A stretch of 64,000 nucleotides of DNA from Sympetrum striolatum. Its lineage: Eukaryota; Arthropoda; Insecta; Odonata; Libellulidae. The first letter of the stretch is position 1. Every line of letters begins with the position of its first letter. The notes beneath the pieces were generated by a model. The model worked only from the letters and a program-made list of their open reading frames with translations. It did not search any database and was not told where the DNA came from. Where the stretch lies: positions 32,827,849 to 32,891,848 of the forward strand of contig OX388345.1 in NCBI GenBank assembly GCA_947579665.1. The letters run 5' to 3'. Below, piece by piece: positions 37,292 through 49,498 of the stretch. A program made the translations under genes and the position numbers.

Positions 37292-38030
37292 TTTTTGCTT
37301 GAAATAGGTGTTTGATCGAGGGATTGTAACGTCTCGTTCAGTCTGCCCAAGCGACTTTCTTTTTCCGAAGTGTAATGACTCCCATTGGTTTCATCAATCG
37401 GCAAGGGTGAAGGGAATTGAAGGGTCGGTTAATATAGGTTGAACAGTTAAAATTGGTGAAAAGCAGATTGAAGAATAAGCGTGCTGAGATATGAGAGGCC
37501 ACACTTCCGAACGTTCAGCGCGCGAGGCGGACGGCGCGGAGCCGCGGCGAGCGTCACGCCTATACTCAAAATTTTTTTTCTTTTTTAAATGAAATATTAC
37601 CCTCGCCAAATTTTTTTAAATTGCAGAGGAAGGTTGTATGTACAACATATAAAAAAAATGAGAAAAATCGAAGATAAAGCTACACCGTCAAAAATCGATT
37701 TGAAAATTTTAAATTGTTATAAACTTTATTAAATTGTTTAAATTTTATAAAACCTTCCTATGTTTATCTTTTCTAACACAAGACCTAATTAAGCTATGTT
37801 GTGTATTTTTAGCTTCTATATTACCGGAGATATGGTCTCGAATGAGAAGGCAGTTTTGTAAAATTTCAATTTTTTAACATTGCAATATTTCGTAAACAAT
37901 TGCGTTAATTACAAAACGGCTTAAGGGTTTTCATTTTGTTATCAAATTAAAGCGATCTGCCAAATTTGGTCAAAATCGGTTACCTCAAGGGACAATTCTG
38001 CCGATTTCCTTGTCGAATTGGCGTGGAATG
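37292..38030 (-). mobile_element. 5' untranslated part of the decayed DNA transposon
   Basis: This sequence lies upstream of the transposon's ATG on the minus strand. It holds a GC-rich island (37515-37557, GCGCGCGAGGCGGACGGCGC) in otherwise AT-rich DNA, then runs to a GGGTCATTCC-type end near 38030. The island may be a promoter remnant. The true terminus and a target-site duplication could not be fixed. Confidence 0.45.
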
Positions 38031-38743
38031 ACCCACTTGCATTTAAATGTTATCTTTGACTCCAAAGACACAAAAGTCAATAAAATCAACTTTAGAATTT
38101 ACTTATTAATATGTAATGTAAATAAGTCAATATACTTATACAGTCTGCGCACCAAAATTGATTCTATTTTTGCTTATCTATCATTGGTTTAAACATATTT
38201 AAAATATATTTAATTCTCACATAAATTAAGATTAACATAAAAAAATGAAAGGTTGACAGTGGTCATTCACAAATCAAATACGATCATTCGCAATTGACAA
38301 TGGAATTCGTAATACTTATTCTAATTATGTGTATTATATAGGGTAAGCAAGTAGCCCTTTCACTCATTTCTCTTATTCCTAGAATTCAGGGATCCTGTGT
38401 TCAAAAACACTGGTGTTGGCATAAACACTAAATTGAAAATCACAACTGATTTACACTGTAAGTCATGTTAACCTTAGTATTAAATATGCATATGAATAAA
38501 GATACTGAAGCCCCTTCATTCATATTTTAATTAAAAATCACTGTAGAATATGCAAAAAAATATTGGTATTCATTCGTAGTTTCGCATTAAAGCTTTATTT
38601 AGAACTATCTGAGAAGAACTATCCTAGAATAAGAAATAAAATAACTATACTAGAATTATTCTTTACAGATAGTTTAAAAAAACCTCATGGCACTCCCATG
38701 AGTTCCACTAAGCGATTCCTAGACTTATTATAATGTTTAGGTA

Positions 38744-38820
38744 CACTCCTGGCCAAAATTAACGCAGCACCTCCCTAGCGATCCTTACGGCCGGTGCTGC
38801 GTTAATTTTGGCCAGGACTG
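38744..38820. mobile_element. Minimal Tc1/mariner-like MITE, 77 bp
   Basis: Two 28-base terminal inverted repeats (ACTCCTGGCCAAAATTAACG at the left, AGTCCTGGCCAAAATTAACG in the right complement, both continuing CAGCACC) enclose about 20 bases. TA dinucleotides flank both ends (38742-38743, 38821-38822). TA target duplication and CAGTCCTGGCCAAAA-like ends are Tc1/mariner hallmarks. Arms differ at one position near the tip. It sits in the left-arm-specific insertion. Confidence 0.85.
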
Positions 38821-39337
38821 TACTACATCGTAAGGAATATTACTGAACTTTTTTGCAATTAAGATTGCTGCTAATAAATATGGCTCTTAATTAGCATGCC
38901 TTAATCAACATAAAATTATAAATAGTTGAAATGTGCTAAAATAATTGAGAATAATTAATCTGTCTTAAATTAACTAGCTAATTAATAGCTAAATTAAATT
39001 GAAATATCGATTGAATTAAATATTGAAGCTCCTTTTCTGGCAATAAAAAAATTCATTGAAGTGTTGAACTTTCAGTTTTAAGAGAGAAATACTTAGCTGA
39101 ATTATTTGGCTTAGCAACGATTCCGATCTCAAGATTATGATCATAGTTTGTCAAGTGAAACCGGCCAGTAAATCGGATTATTTGAATAGAATGTGTATAA
39201 TCTAATAAATCGATGAAATGAACGGTGTAATTTGAATAAAGCAAATGATACGAAGGGAATGATGCAACTAGAAAATAGCAGTTCTAAAAAAGATGAACAA
39301 CAGAGGTATAATCATTGTTTATTGTTAAATTATTAAC

Positions 39338-39473
39338 CTTGAGCTTTCATCTGGAAGCCTCTTTAGTGGATGGTTCCTGACAATCACAGAAACACATTCA
39401 CTATCACACAGGAAAGATGCCGTAAGATGCGGCATTACAGAAGGAGAGAGATTTACCTATGTCTTTCTCAAAT
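39338..39473 (-). other. Left-arm copy of a conserved non-coding exon-like block
   Basis: On the minus strand TTTTTTCAG precedes ATTTGAGAAAGACATAGG..., and the block ends GCTCAAG before GTTAAT. It matches 51312-51451 of the right arm at about 80 percent or more, with the acceptor kept but the donor weakened. No open reading frame runs through it. Confidence 0.4.
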
Positions 39474-40010
39474 CTGAAAAAGAAAAAAAAAACAAATTAG
39501 TTGGGATCCTCGGAGCACTTGCAACTACTGATAAAAATATTTGAATATCCGTTATGATAAGCATAGAAAATATAACATCAATGCTTGGGATAATTTACCA
39601 TAAGTCATATTTTTCTTCAATATAAATTAATCAATTGCGATTCACAATTACGAGAAATCAATATTAAGACTTGTTTATGCATGAAATCATTATCTACCTA
39701 AATGAAGAACCAGTATAAAATTCAATAGCAAACTAAAACCTAAAACTGAATTGCAAGAAAAAATACCGATTTTTTTACTTTAATCAGAAAGTAGAATGTT
39801 CGAAACAAGTTCCAATTTCCTTTAGAATTGTCTGTTAAGATAAAACAACGAAATATAAATATAAATCTGAATTTTGTTAAAAATGACATTGATATTATCC
39901 AATATAGCCACAATCCCATCCAAATATTATGGATAAGTTGTTTATTAGTAAGAGAATACTAAAACTACATATCAAATAATACTGTATCTTTTGTACTAAC
40001 TGAGGTTAAC

Positions 40011-41387
40011 TTGAATCCTAATAATGTTCATCTGTACAAAATCAAAGGGTACCATATGTATTATGTATTAAGGGTAAATAGAAGAGGTGGTGGAGTAGGT
40101 CTGTATGTAAGGGACGACTGTGAATTTAAAAAACTGGACAACTGTGTTCTGGAGAGTTTTGAATTATTGAGTGGCACAATTCATATAAGAAATAGACTAA
40201 TAAATATTTTATGTGTCTACAGGCCACCAAACAGTAATGTAAATAAGTTTCTAGAGGAATTAGAATCAAAAATAATCTCCAACTCCCATGAAACTCTGCT
40301 AATAGGAGATGTAAATATAAATGTTAAGAAATGTAAAAATATTACCACAGTGAAATACAAGAATTTACTTGCTTCCAATGGTTTTAATAGGGTTATAAAT
40401 GAATATACCAGAGAGGAAGTTGTCAATAATGAGTTGGTGAGATCCTGCATAGATCATATATACTACAAGGGAAGTTGCAAGAAATTAAATGGAATTATTA
40501 TCCAAACAAAAATCTCAGATCACTATGTAGTAGGTCTTACCCTCCTAGAAAAACATGCTGATGATAAAAATATTTCAGATAAAAATCCAAAGGTTACCTA
40601 TCTTAATGCTAAGATTATAAACAATTGTATACAAACCTATGATTGGACAACTGTATTGAATGAACCTAATCCTAACTTAGGCTATAACAAATTGAAAACT
40701 GGGGTCAATAAAATATACGAAAAGGCAACAATTTGTAGAGACAATACTGGTAGAAAAGAAGATTGTGGTTGGATGAATGATGATCTCTATAAATTACTAC
40801 ATGATAGAGATATCTTATTCAGGAAATGGAAAAATAACCATAGTAATATTAAGTACAAAAGTCAATATCAGCCCATGAGAAATAAATGTGTAGCAGAAAT
40901 TAGAAAAGCCAAAAGGAAATATTGGAATATGAAGTTAAGTGAGTCAAAAAATTTTAAAACTTTGTGGAAAGACATTAATACTCTAGTTGGAAGGAAAGCA
41001 ATGAAAACAAATGATGATATAATTTTGAAATATTTTCCTGAATATGACAATACTGAGGAACTATGTGAAAAGTTTCAAGACTTTCTTATTTCTGAAGTTG
41101 AAAAACTGAAGTTAAATTGTAATATAAGACTTGGTAATCAGGATGGTAACCAATTTTGTAAGAGTATTGTAATTCCTCCTGCTTCCCTCCTAGATGTAAC
41201 CAGCATTGTAAATTCTCTTAAGAACAAAAGTCCTGGCCACGATAACATTAGAGTAAACGACATCAAACAAAATATAATTTTAATAGAAATAGTCAAGGAT
41301 ATCCTAAATAAAAGTCTAGCATCAGGCATTGTCCCTGATGAATTGAAAATTGCAGAAGTTCAGAGAAGCAGAGAAGCCAATATATAA
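40011..41387 (+). pseudogene. LINE endonuclease domain, frame-disrupted before the reverse transcriptase
   Basis: A 458-codon frame shows the endonuclease motifs RGGGVGLYVRDD (residues 25-36), YRPPNSN (70-76), GDVNIN (99-104), SCIDHI (145-150) and SDHYVV (169-174), followed by the linker that precedes reverse transcriptase in Jockey/CR1 elements (SLKNKSPGHDNI). After ELKIAEV the frame is lost: the next bases repeat GCAGAAG-like words and the reading continues in another frame at about 41350. This shift, plus the missing 5' end, makes the copy non-autonomous. The endonuclease nicks target DNA to prime reverse transcription (family knowledge). Confidence 0.85.
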
Positions 41388-42744
41388 GGGAGGTAAACAT
41401 AATGATATAAATAACTATAGACCAATATCCATCCTACCCTCAGTCAGCAAAGTTATGGAGAGATATATATCAAACTCCCTTGTAGACTATTTAAATAAGT
41501 TTAATCTCATCCATAAGGACCAATATGGGTTTCAAAAGAACAAAGGAATTAAAAATGCCCTAGAAACCCTTTTTAATAACTTAAATGAAAACCTGGATAA
41601 GCGTAATCATGTTATCCTATCTTTCATTGACTTTAAAAAGGCTTTTGATACCATAAATCATGAAATACTCCTCGCAATTCTCAACGAAATTGGTATTAGG
41701 GGTTCGATTTTGGATTGGTTTAGAAGCTACCTTAGTAATAGGCAAATAAAAATAAAGATCAATAACAAATGTAGCAACTCTAAGGTCATTAAATATGGAG
41801 TACCCCAGGGCTCAATTTTAGGTCCTACTTTATTCCTAATATATATAAATAAGATAATTCCTTCTATTAAAAACACAAAAATCTTACTTTATGCAGATGA
41901 CATACTTCTGATAGCTGCTCATCAACAATTCGAGGTCTGTGTAAAACAAATGCAGGAGGACCTAAATAATGTGACAAAATGGTGTCATGATTATGACATG
42001 ACAATTAATGAAAATAAAACCAAAGTTATGCATGTAGCTAGTAATGCATTAAGATGGAAACCTCTTACTTTATGCGTACATAACCATGATTGTTTACACA
42101 ATGATATTAATGAATCTCCCTGTCGCTGTACGCCCTTGGAACAAGTTGAGAACTATAAGTATCTGGGAGTTATTATTGATAAAAACTTGAAATTTGATGT
42201 CCATATAAAGAGAATCACCTCAAACTTCAGGAAAGTGGGCTATCAATTCTATCACATTAAAGAAATAATTTCAGCAAAGGTTTTGATGCTGATGTACCAT
42301 GCTCTGGTAGAATCTATTTTAAGATACGGTATTACCTTATGGGGTTTCACCAGCAATGTTCATAAAAAAGAACTTGTTGCCTTGCAAAATAAAATAATTA
42401 AAATTATACATAGCTCCAGCACTTCTAATAAGAGCATAAAAATTGAAGAAATGTACAAATCCTTAGGCATACTACCTCTGGACAAACTCCTTACCTACAT
42501 AATCATACAAGATAATTATTTTAAGGACACTTACAAAATACTGAGGACAAGAAAACATGTTATGGAAGGTAGAAAACAAGATATGTATCATGTGCCATCT
42601 TTTATAAATCATTTTGGCAGAAACAAACTTGAAGTTGTGGTACCAAAAATCTTTAATAAATTACCAAAAAATCTTAGGACTTTGACAATTATGTCCCAAG
42701 TGAAAATAAAAATAAAAGAGTATCTTGAGAATATTATGGTATAA
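41350..42744 (+). pseudogene. LINE reverse transcriptase domain
   Basis: The 464-codon frame carries the conserved reverse transcriptase blocks NNYRPISILPSVSKVMER (residues 21-38), FIDFKKAFDTINH (92-104), GVPQGSILGPTLF (150-162) and the catalytic YADD (181-184). A C-terminal thumb and cysteine-poor tail run to TAA at 42742-42744. The frame belongs with the endonuclease at 40011-41387, from which a single frameshift separates it. The methionine at 41350 is not a real start. The polymerase part is itself intact, so the insertion is fairly young. Confidence 0.9.
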
Positions 42745-42836
42745 AAATATGTACAATTAGTTTATTTTGTTAATACCAATGTGCCTATTCCTGTAAATAA
42801 CCATGTAAAAACCAAATCTTTCTTAAAACTCAGGAA

Positions 42837-42868
42837 CCACCTGAAGAGCCAATTATTGGCTCAGGTGG
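42837..42868 (+). other. Stem-loop in the LINE 3' UTR
   Basis: CCACCTGA, a 3-base bulge, GCCAA, loop TTA, then TTGGCTCAGGTGG form a 13-pair hairpin. Several LINE families carry a conserved 3' stem-loop that their reverse transcriptase recognises; that role is inferred here. Confidence 0.6.
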
Positions 42869-45041
42869 ACCTTAAAGTATATCCAGAAAATGAATCTCCT
42901 GTATATTACTGTATTATTATTATATGTTCTTTATTCTTGTATTTTCATGTATACTATTGAATAAATTTAATGTACTTCCATTATTTTGTCGATATTATCT
43001 CGCTCCAACGAGGGTAACAACGGCAAAATATAGGATAACAATTGAAATTTCGCAATAAAACTTATATAATAATTAATGAAGGGCAAAAATAACCCACGAA
43101 ACTTACTTAAAAATAATATAACGTCAGTGAAGTAACTATCAACTAAGTATACTTTGAAAATTATCAAGAAGCTTTTTTATTTATTTAATTATAAGGACTA
43201 AAGGTAGGTTCTAAGCCAGGTGGTAGTCATATTTTCTTAGGGGAAGAGAATACATTATCCTGTCTAGTATTCACCCTAGTTGAGAGGAAAACCCCCGAAA
43301 TCCTCCCAATGGCAGTATTTTAAGCCTTCAAAAGAAGCATATCGTATTCAGTTAAGATTTGAGGTTTAAAAACTCTAATTGCCGTTTTGTCGGCGATCCT
43401 CTTCTCGTACCTCGAGAAAACGAGAAAGGACACAGCAATCTTTGAGAGCAACCATTACGTATTTTGAATGCGATGTATTATTCCTCGGGAGTATTTATGA
43501 GAGAGGACCGATAGAGCCGGGCATCGTAGGAGAGCGAAGGATAAAGAACGAAACTTAAATTGATCATACGTTTACCACTGATTTTTATCGATAGCAGCAA
43601 AAAAATGACAATGGTAAGTGACATTAAAAAGCCCGAGTGTACTAACACAGAAAGGAAAGGAATTCTTTAACTTGGTTAAAATTTTTGAAGGTCGATATAG
43701 ATTGAAACTCTCACTATCAGTCCTTGTCAGAATTAGCTGCATACTTTCCATTTTTGTTTACGAAAACATAAACTGAAAGGAAAATAAGGAATTTATACAC
43801 AACCGAATAAAAAGTATTTCGGAAAGTGATCGGAAAGTCAAATTCAAATTTAAACCTGTATTTCGGTTACGGCGTTGGCAAAATATATAGCTATCTCGAA
43901 AATCTCACCAGCTTCAACGAATTCAATTCAACGTATTATCTGATGATAATAATTCTGGTGCCGGTTGTCGTTATATAGACTTAACACTAACGAAGTAGTT
44001 AATACAATTACTTGAACTGAAATCCCGTGACATCTCTTAAGCATGGCCGAAATTTAAATCAAAGTGAGCCTGACAAAAAACTGAACCCCTCCAATGTTAC
44101 TCAACCGCGTATACAGAACTTAAATATTCTGACAGAAGAGTATCTATTTGAAATCCATAAAGTATTATAAGAATAAATTTGAATTAAGGATGTATGAAGA
44201 TAGATAATGATTTTGAAAGGTATGTACCAGATTCCTTCTAGATACTACTACTATTCCTAGAGATACATACTAAGTTAGATTTATTCGTCGTTCTCAAAAT
44301 TCAAATCCGAATGACCGTTAATACGAACTCAGGAATTACTTGTAGAAATCTTGGGTTAATATTACCATTCAATAATTTATGACACTCAATTCTGCTAACC
44401 CGACAGCCATAGTGACTAAATAAGATTTTTTTAAGGATAGTCATCACCATAAAACCACTTGAAGTAACAAAACGATCAAAATGAATATCTACAAATTAAG
44501 AACTACCAGAAATCACCTTGTAATTAGTTCCACACTAAATTCAGATAAGAAATACCAACTGCATTCGGGAAATTAATTTAGAATATAAACGTACGTGAAG
44601 TTCCAATTTCAGATTGTAAATCCAATCATATACAGATTATCCTCATGTTCGATCGCTACCGAAAATATCTGCTCATCGTTTAACGAGTATTAAAAGTATT
44701 TCTATTTAGATTTCTATACGATTTTAAGATATCGCAAATCTAAAACCTTCTAAATTATTCTTGAACGCTTAGGAACTTATTACACTGATTAGTACCAGCA
44801 AGGAATTATATCAAAAATAAATGTCAACCGAAAGATACAATCAGATTATTTGAAAAAATGGTACCTGATTGAAATCCCGATGTCGTGCTTATGAAATTTT
44901 GAAAAATCAAAGAAACTCAAATATGACGGACATAAATATCGAAACTTTCACATCAAAATTTTCAACTGCATGATAGATAGCCAGCAGGGTAGAAAATATT
45001 CTTAAAATAAACATAACATTATTTTGTCATGAATCACTTAC

Positions 45042-45570
45042 CAGATGTGTAGAATCCTCGATGATAACTTCACTTCGGTCAATGGTCTCTTACCCGATAG
45101 TTAAAGAAAAGAAAGAAGTAACTTGAATATTCATGAAAATTAAATGAAGTTGATCGAAAGTTATAATTATTTTTGCTAATATCGTTTTTTGAAACTGATA
45201 GTCGTTAGCGAATTCAAATTTTCAACAGTTTTTCGAAGACGAAATATTAACACGTCCGCTCCCGACAAAATCTCCAAAGTCTCTGCTCTACCACCAACTC
45301 AAATACAGTCAATTTTAAATGCAGTGCTGTGATTGGTTGGCAATGGAAATTTATTGCTAACGACCGTAATCAGAATCTTTGACGTAAATAAAATAATTAT
45401 GAATATTACGTTTTAATTAGTGCAATATAATTTAAATTGAATTTTAAGAATTAAACATTAATTAATTTCCTTTTAAACATTTTTTTATGTTTCGGGTGAA
45501 TGTTAGAACTAGAATGCAGCCCTCTCATTGGTCGGCTATTGGATTTTCTAACGACGGGCCGATATCTAAG
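45042..45570 (-). promoter_or_regulatory. Left-arm promoter-like block with CCAAT repeats and splice donor
   Basis: Reading the minus strand, two related units contain ...CCAATNANAG..GCTGCATT... (45330-45310 region and 45535-45515 region), followed downstream by a block ending TCTACACATCTG|GTAAGT at 45042. All parts match the right arm. The donor is consensus. This is the mirror of 48953-49498. Confidence 0.4.
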
Positions 45571-45760
45571 CATTTCTTTATATAAAAAATATTATTATTA
45601 TATTACTTTAAGCGCAATTTTTAAATTTAATATTTAAAATTAAAAATAATACTGTTCTTTATTTAAAAGATCTCTCTTTAAATAAATGCTTCGGGTAAAA
45701 ATCTCGGTAACCCATAATAAAACCGTGGCTCTAAATTATCGACATAGTTACAAGCTTTCA

Positions 45761-48700
45761 AAAAATCTCAGTATTTTAACCCGATTGATATAATAAAAAC
45801 GAAAGTAGAAGGTAACATTTTCTTCTTTATAAAAAATACTATTTTCTTCCTTGTCATACACCGTACACACATGAAGGAAATTATGGTATATTACCAAGTG
45901 ATGTGCCCAAACATCAAACACATATTCTCTATATATTTGTAAAACTCGATGACATTTAGTAACGCATTAAATTTATACATCAATTAATCTTACAGTATAT
46001 CCTATGTTAAAGTCAACCACACACAAATAACAGAGGTAACTTATCAGAACTTTTATACTGATCACTCATCCAACTAATATTTCTCAATATCTTTAGTGTC
46101 TCCATTCCTGCGGCTAACTTCACTCTAGGAAAGCAATGTGTTCCATCGAATAGTGCTCAATATTTCTTGCGAGACTAACAATTCATTTCCTATTTGATTA
46201 TTGATTGAGTGATTATTGATGGCCAATTGATTATTTTAACCATCCCACCTTCGTTCATCTCACTATTTACGATTCTGCTTAGCTCCTGTTGTCCTGTTAT
46301 CTTCAACCCCTCTAAGATCAGTAAACGAAATCCCTGATAAAGGAGTTATGCTTACTAAAAATGAGGAGTTAGGTAATATTCCCATACTTTCCTCTCTGAG
46401 CAAAAGGAAATGACAGAAGGAATGAGAAAAAGACTCATGAAAAAGTAGCCGCTAATCCCTAAGAATTACATTCTGGAATTCCAGAAAGGATGAGAAAAAT
46501 GCGAACCTTTCACAAGAATATTCAAAGGACATTCTTCAGGATAAGGGAGACTGGAAAGATAAAGTGGTGAATATGAGGGCCTAACGAGTTTTTACCATTT
46601 CTGGTATAAATGAATTATAATTATTATTATTACACAATATTTTTAATGGCAATAAAAATATTATAATCTGCTCTCTCTTATAAATTTTAAGTGTACATTA
46701 GTTATGGAATACCAGTTCTGTTTGTTATAGCATATGTAAAAAATATGTATTATGTAGCTTTTTAGAATACATACAGTGAATAATTTACCTGTCTTGTTTT
46801 AAGGTTATCTCTCTTTTTTTCTTCTCAGTTATGAAACCAAAGTTGCTGAAGTATGAGCAGTATTTCATAATGGCGACCATCTTGTGCTTTTTTGAGTTAA
46901 TTCACTGATAACTGTTAAGTATTAGATTATTTCTGCTACATTTAAGTTACTAGTACAGGTACTTTCTTCTCTCATAGAGATCCAGATTAAACAGAAAAGC
47001 ATGGGTAGATACCTAGATACCACACTCCTCACCAAACGTTTTTAGCTTCATTCCATTTCCACTATTTTAGCAGAATAAATTAATTTACTGCCGGATGACT
47101 TGAAAGAGACATAATTATGTACCATATACTCATTGCGTAGTAAGATAAATCAATTGCGAATTTGATTCTGGATTAGGAAGACTTGATGTGTGTTTATATT
47201 TCTATAATTAACGAATTCTTGAAATTAAGCAAATAAAGTCAATCACCATGTACATGCCCTTGTTACATATATCGTATTTACCTTAATATTTTTGTAGTGT
47301 CAGCATTACTTGTGGAGAATGGAACAATCTCCGTCAATATTAACCTCCGGCACGATGTCTATCTATCGTGGGGCGTTCCTTTGGAGCCATACTTATTCTT
47401 GAGTAAAAAGATTTCGCAGATCGAGTAAAACTTCTTATCACACTTTTCTTGGTTAGTATTCCAATATGCAGAGAAAGCAATATGCCAAAGACACTTATTA
47501 ACACTATTATCACTAAAACACATTCTCACTCGTATCGATAGGAATCACGAGTTGTTAAGCTGAGGTATTTTAGACGATGAATTTATTTTTGCACATTCAA
47601 CAGGAAATCACACAGGACGTGCACCATGAGACAGACACTAACACTGCTGCTACAATTTCACAATAAAACACTACGATGTATAATTCAAATCTATTTACTC
47701 TACAATCGTAAGAAATAAAGTACATTTTAAGTTCTCAGTTCCTTCGGAATTCTGCTCTGAAACAACCATGGAAGTCAAGAGGCCATTTTGATGAATTTTC
47801 CGCTTTTTTCTGGCAAAGAAGAGGGAGTTGAGGTTGATGGGCTTAAAATTTTTACTAACGAAATTGGTTCTTCCTGTCATGTGACTTCTGTGTGTCTCTG
47901 GTCTCTCTTTTGTGGCATGTCTTCTAGATATGGAAGTGCCATTTATATTTCCAAATATTTGTGACATTTTTCTAACATGAAACGTTATCGTTGTCAGACA
48001 TTCAGCAATACGTACGGTGATTTATTTATACAAAGAGTGGAGACTGGAGAGTTTGAATAACGCATAAAACCGTGTATAATGTATTACTATCACCGAGTTT
48101 GGAGTTCTTAAAATGGAGGCGGTTTAAAGAAATTGTGGTCTTGGCTTTACAAATCTGTTTTAGCATAGCGAGAATAGTGATAAAGTAAGAGGAAAGCCCG
48201 GAGGTTTCATGTGGTTTGAGATAATTGAATAGGAGATATCTTGGAATTTGTGATATGCACCACCATTTCAAAACTTTGATGGTAAGTGAGAAGCATTATT
48301 CTTAGAATCTGTTTTACGATACCTTAAGTATCTGGTGGAAAAAGAGAAACGCCTAAATATTTCAGATTTGCTGATGCTTTAGATAATTGAATTGGGTATA
48401 TCTTAGAGTTTGTTACAAACTTCGGCACTTTAAAACACTTATGATAAGTTAAAACAATGTTCTTATTGCATGCCGTTTCCTGAATTTATTTAATCTTTAA
48501 AAATGAGCAACTTGAGGACGATCAGCGTTTTAATAACTACCACCCTGCTGGAAAAAAAGTAGAGAGATGTATCATAAAATGGTTTGCCTTCAACCATGTT
48601 CGACTATATTCAAAGCGATATATATGTGTTGAATTGTATTATCGATGGAATGTGAATAAATACTATGAGTGACATTTATTTATGTTGGGCTGTGAGGCGG

Positions 48701-48779
48701 AAAACTCTTTCATATATTCTGATAGTACATACATTGAAATCATCTTTTCATTCGATTTTGTAGTTCTCCGGTTTAAATA
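45761..48779. other. Central spacer of the inverted duplication
   Basis: About 3 kb of single-copy AT-rich sequence separates the arms. A 90-codon minus frame (47695-47967, MSQIFGNINGTSISRRHATK) shows no recognisable domain and I do not call it a gene. If both arms are promoters firing outward, this is the shared upstream region. Confidence 0.4.
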
Positions 48780-48952
48780 CTGACGATTTTTTTACTCTGG
48801 AACCATGTCGAAGAGTTGAGCCATGCATAGCTTCGGATCTATCCATATAACCGAAATTTTCCCGCAGTATATTTTATTTAAAAAATTTAATTTAAATAAT
48901 ATTCCGCTCAGTTACAAATAACAATTTAATAGAATGATTATTTTCATTTACG

Positions 48953-49498
48953 TAACACCTACCGATATCGGTCGACCCTTAGAAAATTCACTAGCCGACC
49001 AATGAGAGGGCTGCATTCTTATTCTAAAATTTACCCATTACCTAAAAAAAATATTTAAAGGAAATCATTTTTTGAGAATTTAAAAAATATAATTTAAATA
49101 ATCTTCAGCTGAATAAAATGGATACAAGATAATTATATTTATTAACGTAAAAGATTCCGATTACGGTCAGTAGCAACGAATTTCAACAACCGACCAATCA
49201 GAGCACTGCATTTAAAATTGACATGTATTTGAATTGGTGATAGTGCAGAGACTTTGGAGATTTCGACGGTAGCGGATGTGTTAATATTTCGTCTTCCGAA
49301 AACCGTTGAAAATTTGAATTTGCTAACGACTATCATGTTTAAACAACGATTACGGCACACATAATTATAAGTTTCGATCGACGTAATTTAATTATCATGA
49401 ATCTTCAACTGACTTGTTTTATTTTATGTGACTATTGGGTGAAACCATTGACCGAAGTAAAGTTAATTAGTGTTATCATCGAGGATTCTACACATAAG
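48953..49498 (+). promoter_or_regulatory. Right-arm promoter-like block: tandem CCAAT units and a first-exon donor
   Basis: Two units about 195 bases apart read CGTAA...CCGAT...GGTC...CCGACCAATGAGAGGGCTGC (48953-49020) and CGTAA...CCGAT...GGTC...CCGACCAATCAGAGCACTGC (49146-49215). Both carry a CCAAT box. A CG-containing stretch (TTCGACGGTAGCGGATGTG) and a block ending ACACATAAG|GTAAGA at 49498 follow. The same order is present, mirrored, in the left arm, which argues for constrained sequence. A promoter plus untranslated first exon is my inference. Confidence 0.45.

Larger units (their letters stand above)
39950..42965 (+). mobile_element. 5'-truncated LINE (Jockey/CR1-type non-LTR retrotransposon)
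   Basis: The element interrupts the left arm: flanking arm sequence matches the right arm up to about 39950 and again from about 43050. It encodes an apurinic-type endonuclease followed by reverse transcriptase, then a 3' UTR of about 220 bases ending in an AT-rich tail with AATAAA (42960). Only the end of the 5' region is present, since the endonuclease begins at its TEV motif (about 39999). No target-site duplication was resolved. It is younger than the duplication because the right arm lacks it. Confidence 0.88.
38110..45760 (+). repeat. Left arm of a very large inverted duplication
   Basis: This arm matches 48780-51950 in reverse complement, in strictly reversed order. Paired segments include 38136-38190 with 51890-51945, 39060-39240 with 51568-51720, 39338-39473 with 51312-51451, 39670-39770 with 51064-51165, 43060-43125 with 50795-50860, 43640-43920 with 50480-50760, 44640-44970 with 49565-49880, 45030-45100 with 49440-49510, 45180-45400 with 49146-49330, and 45480-45570 with 48960-49050. 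Identity varies from perhaps 75 to over 90 percent by eye. The left arm is longer because it holds the LINE (39950-42965) and arm-specific insertions at about 38225-39040 and 43140-43630. Confidence 0.85.

Noticed and set aside
47695..47967. 90-codon minus frame in the centre of the duplication as a gene
   Set aside because: No domain, no clear splice sites and no supporting context.
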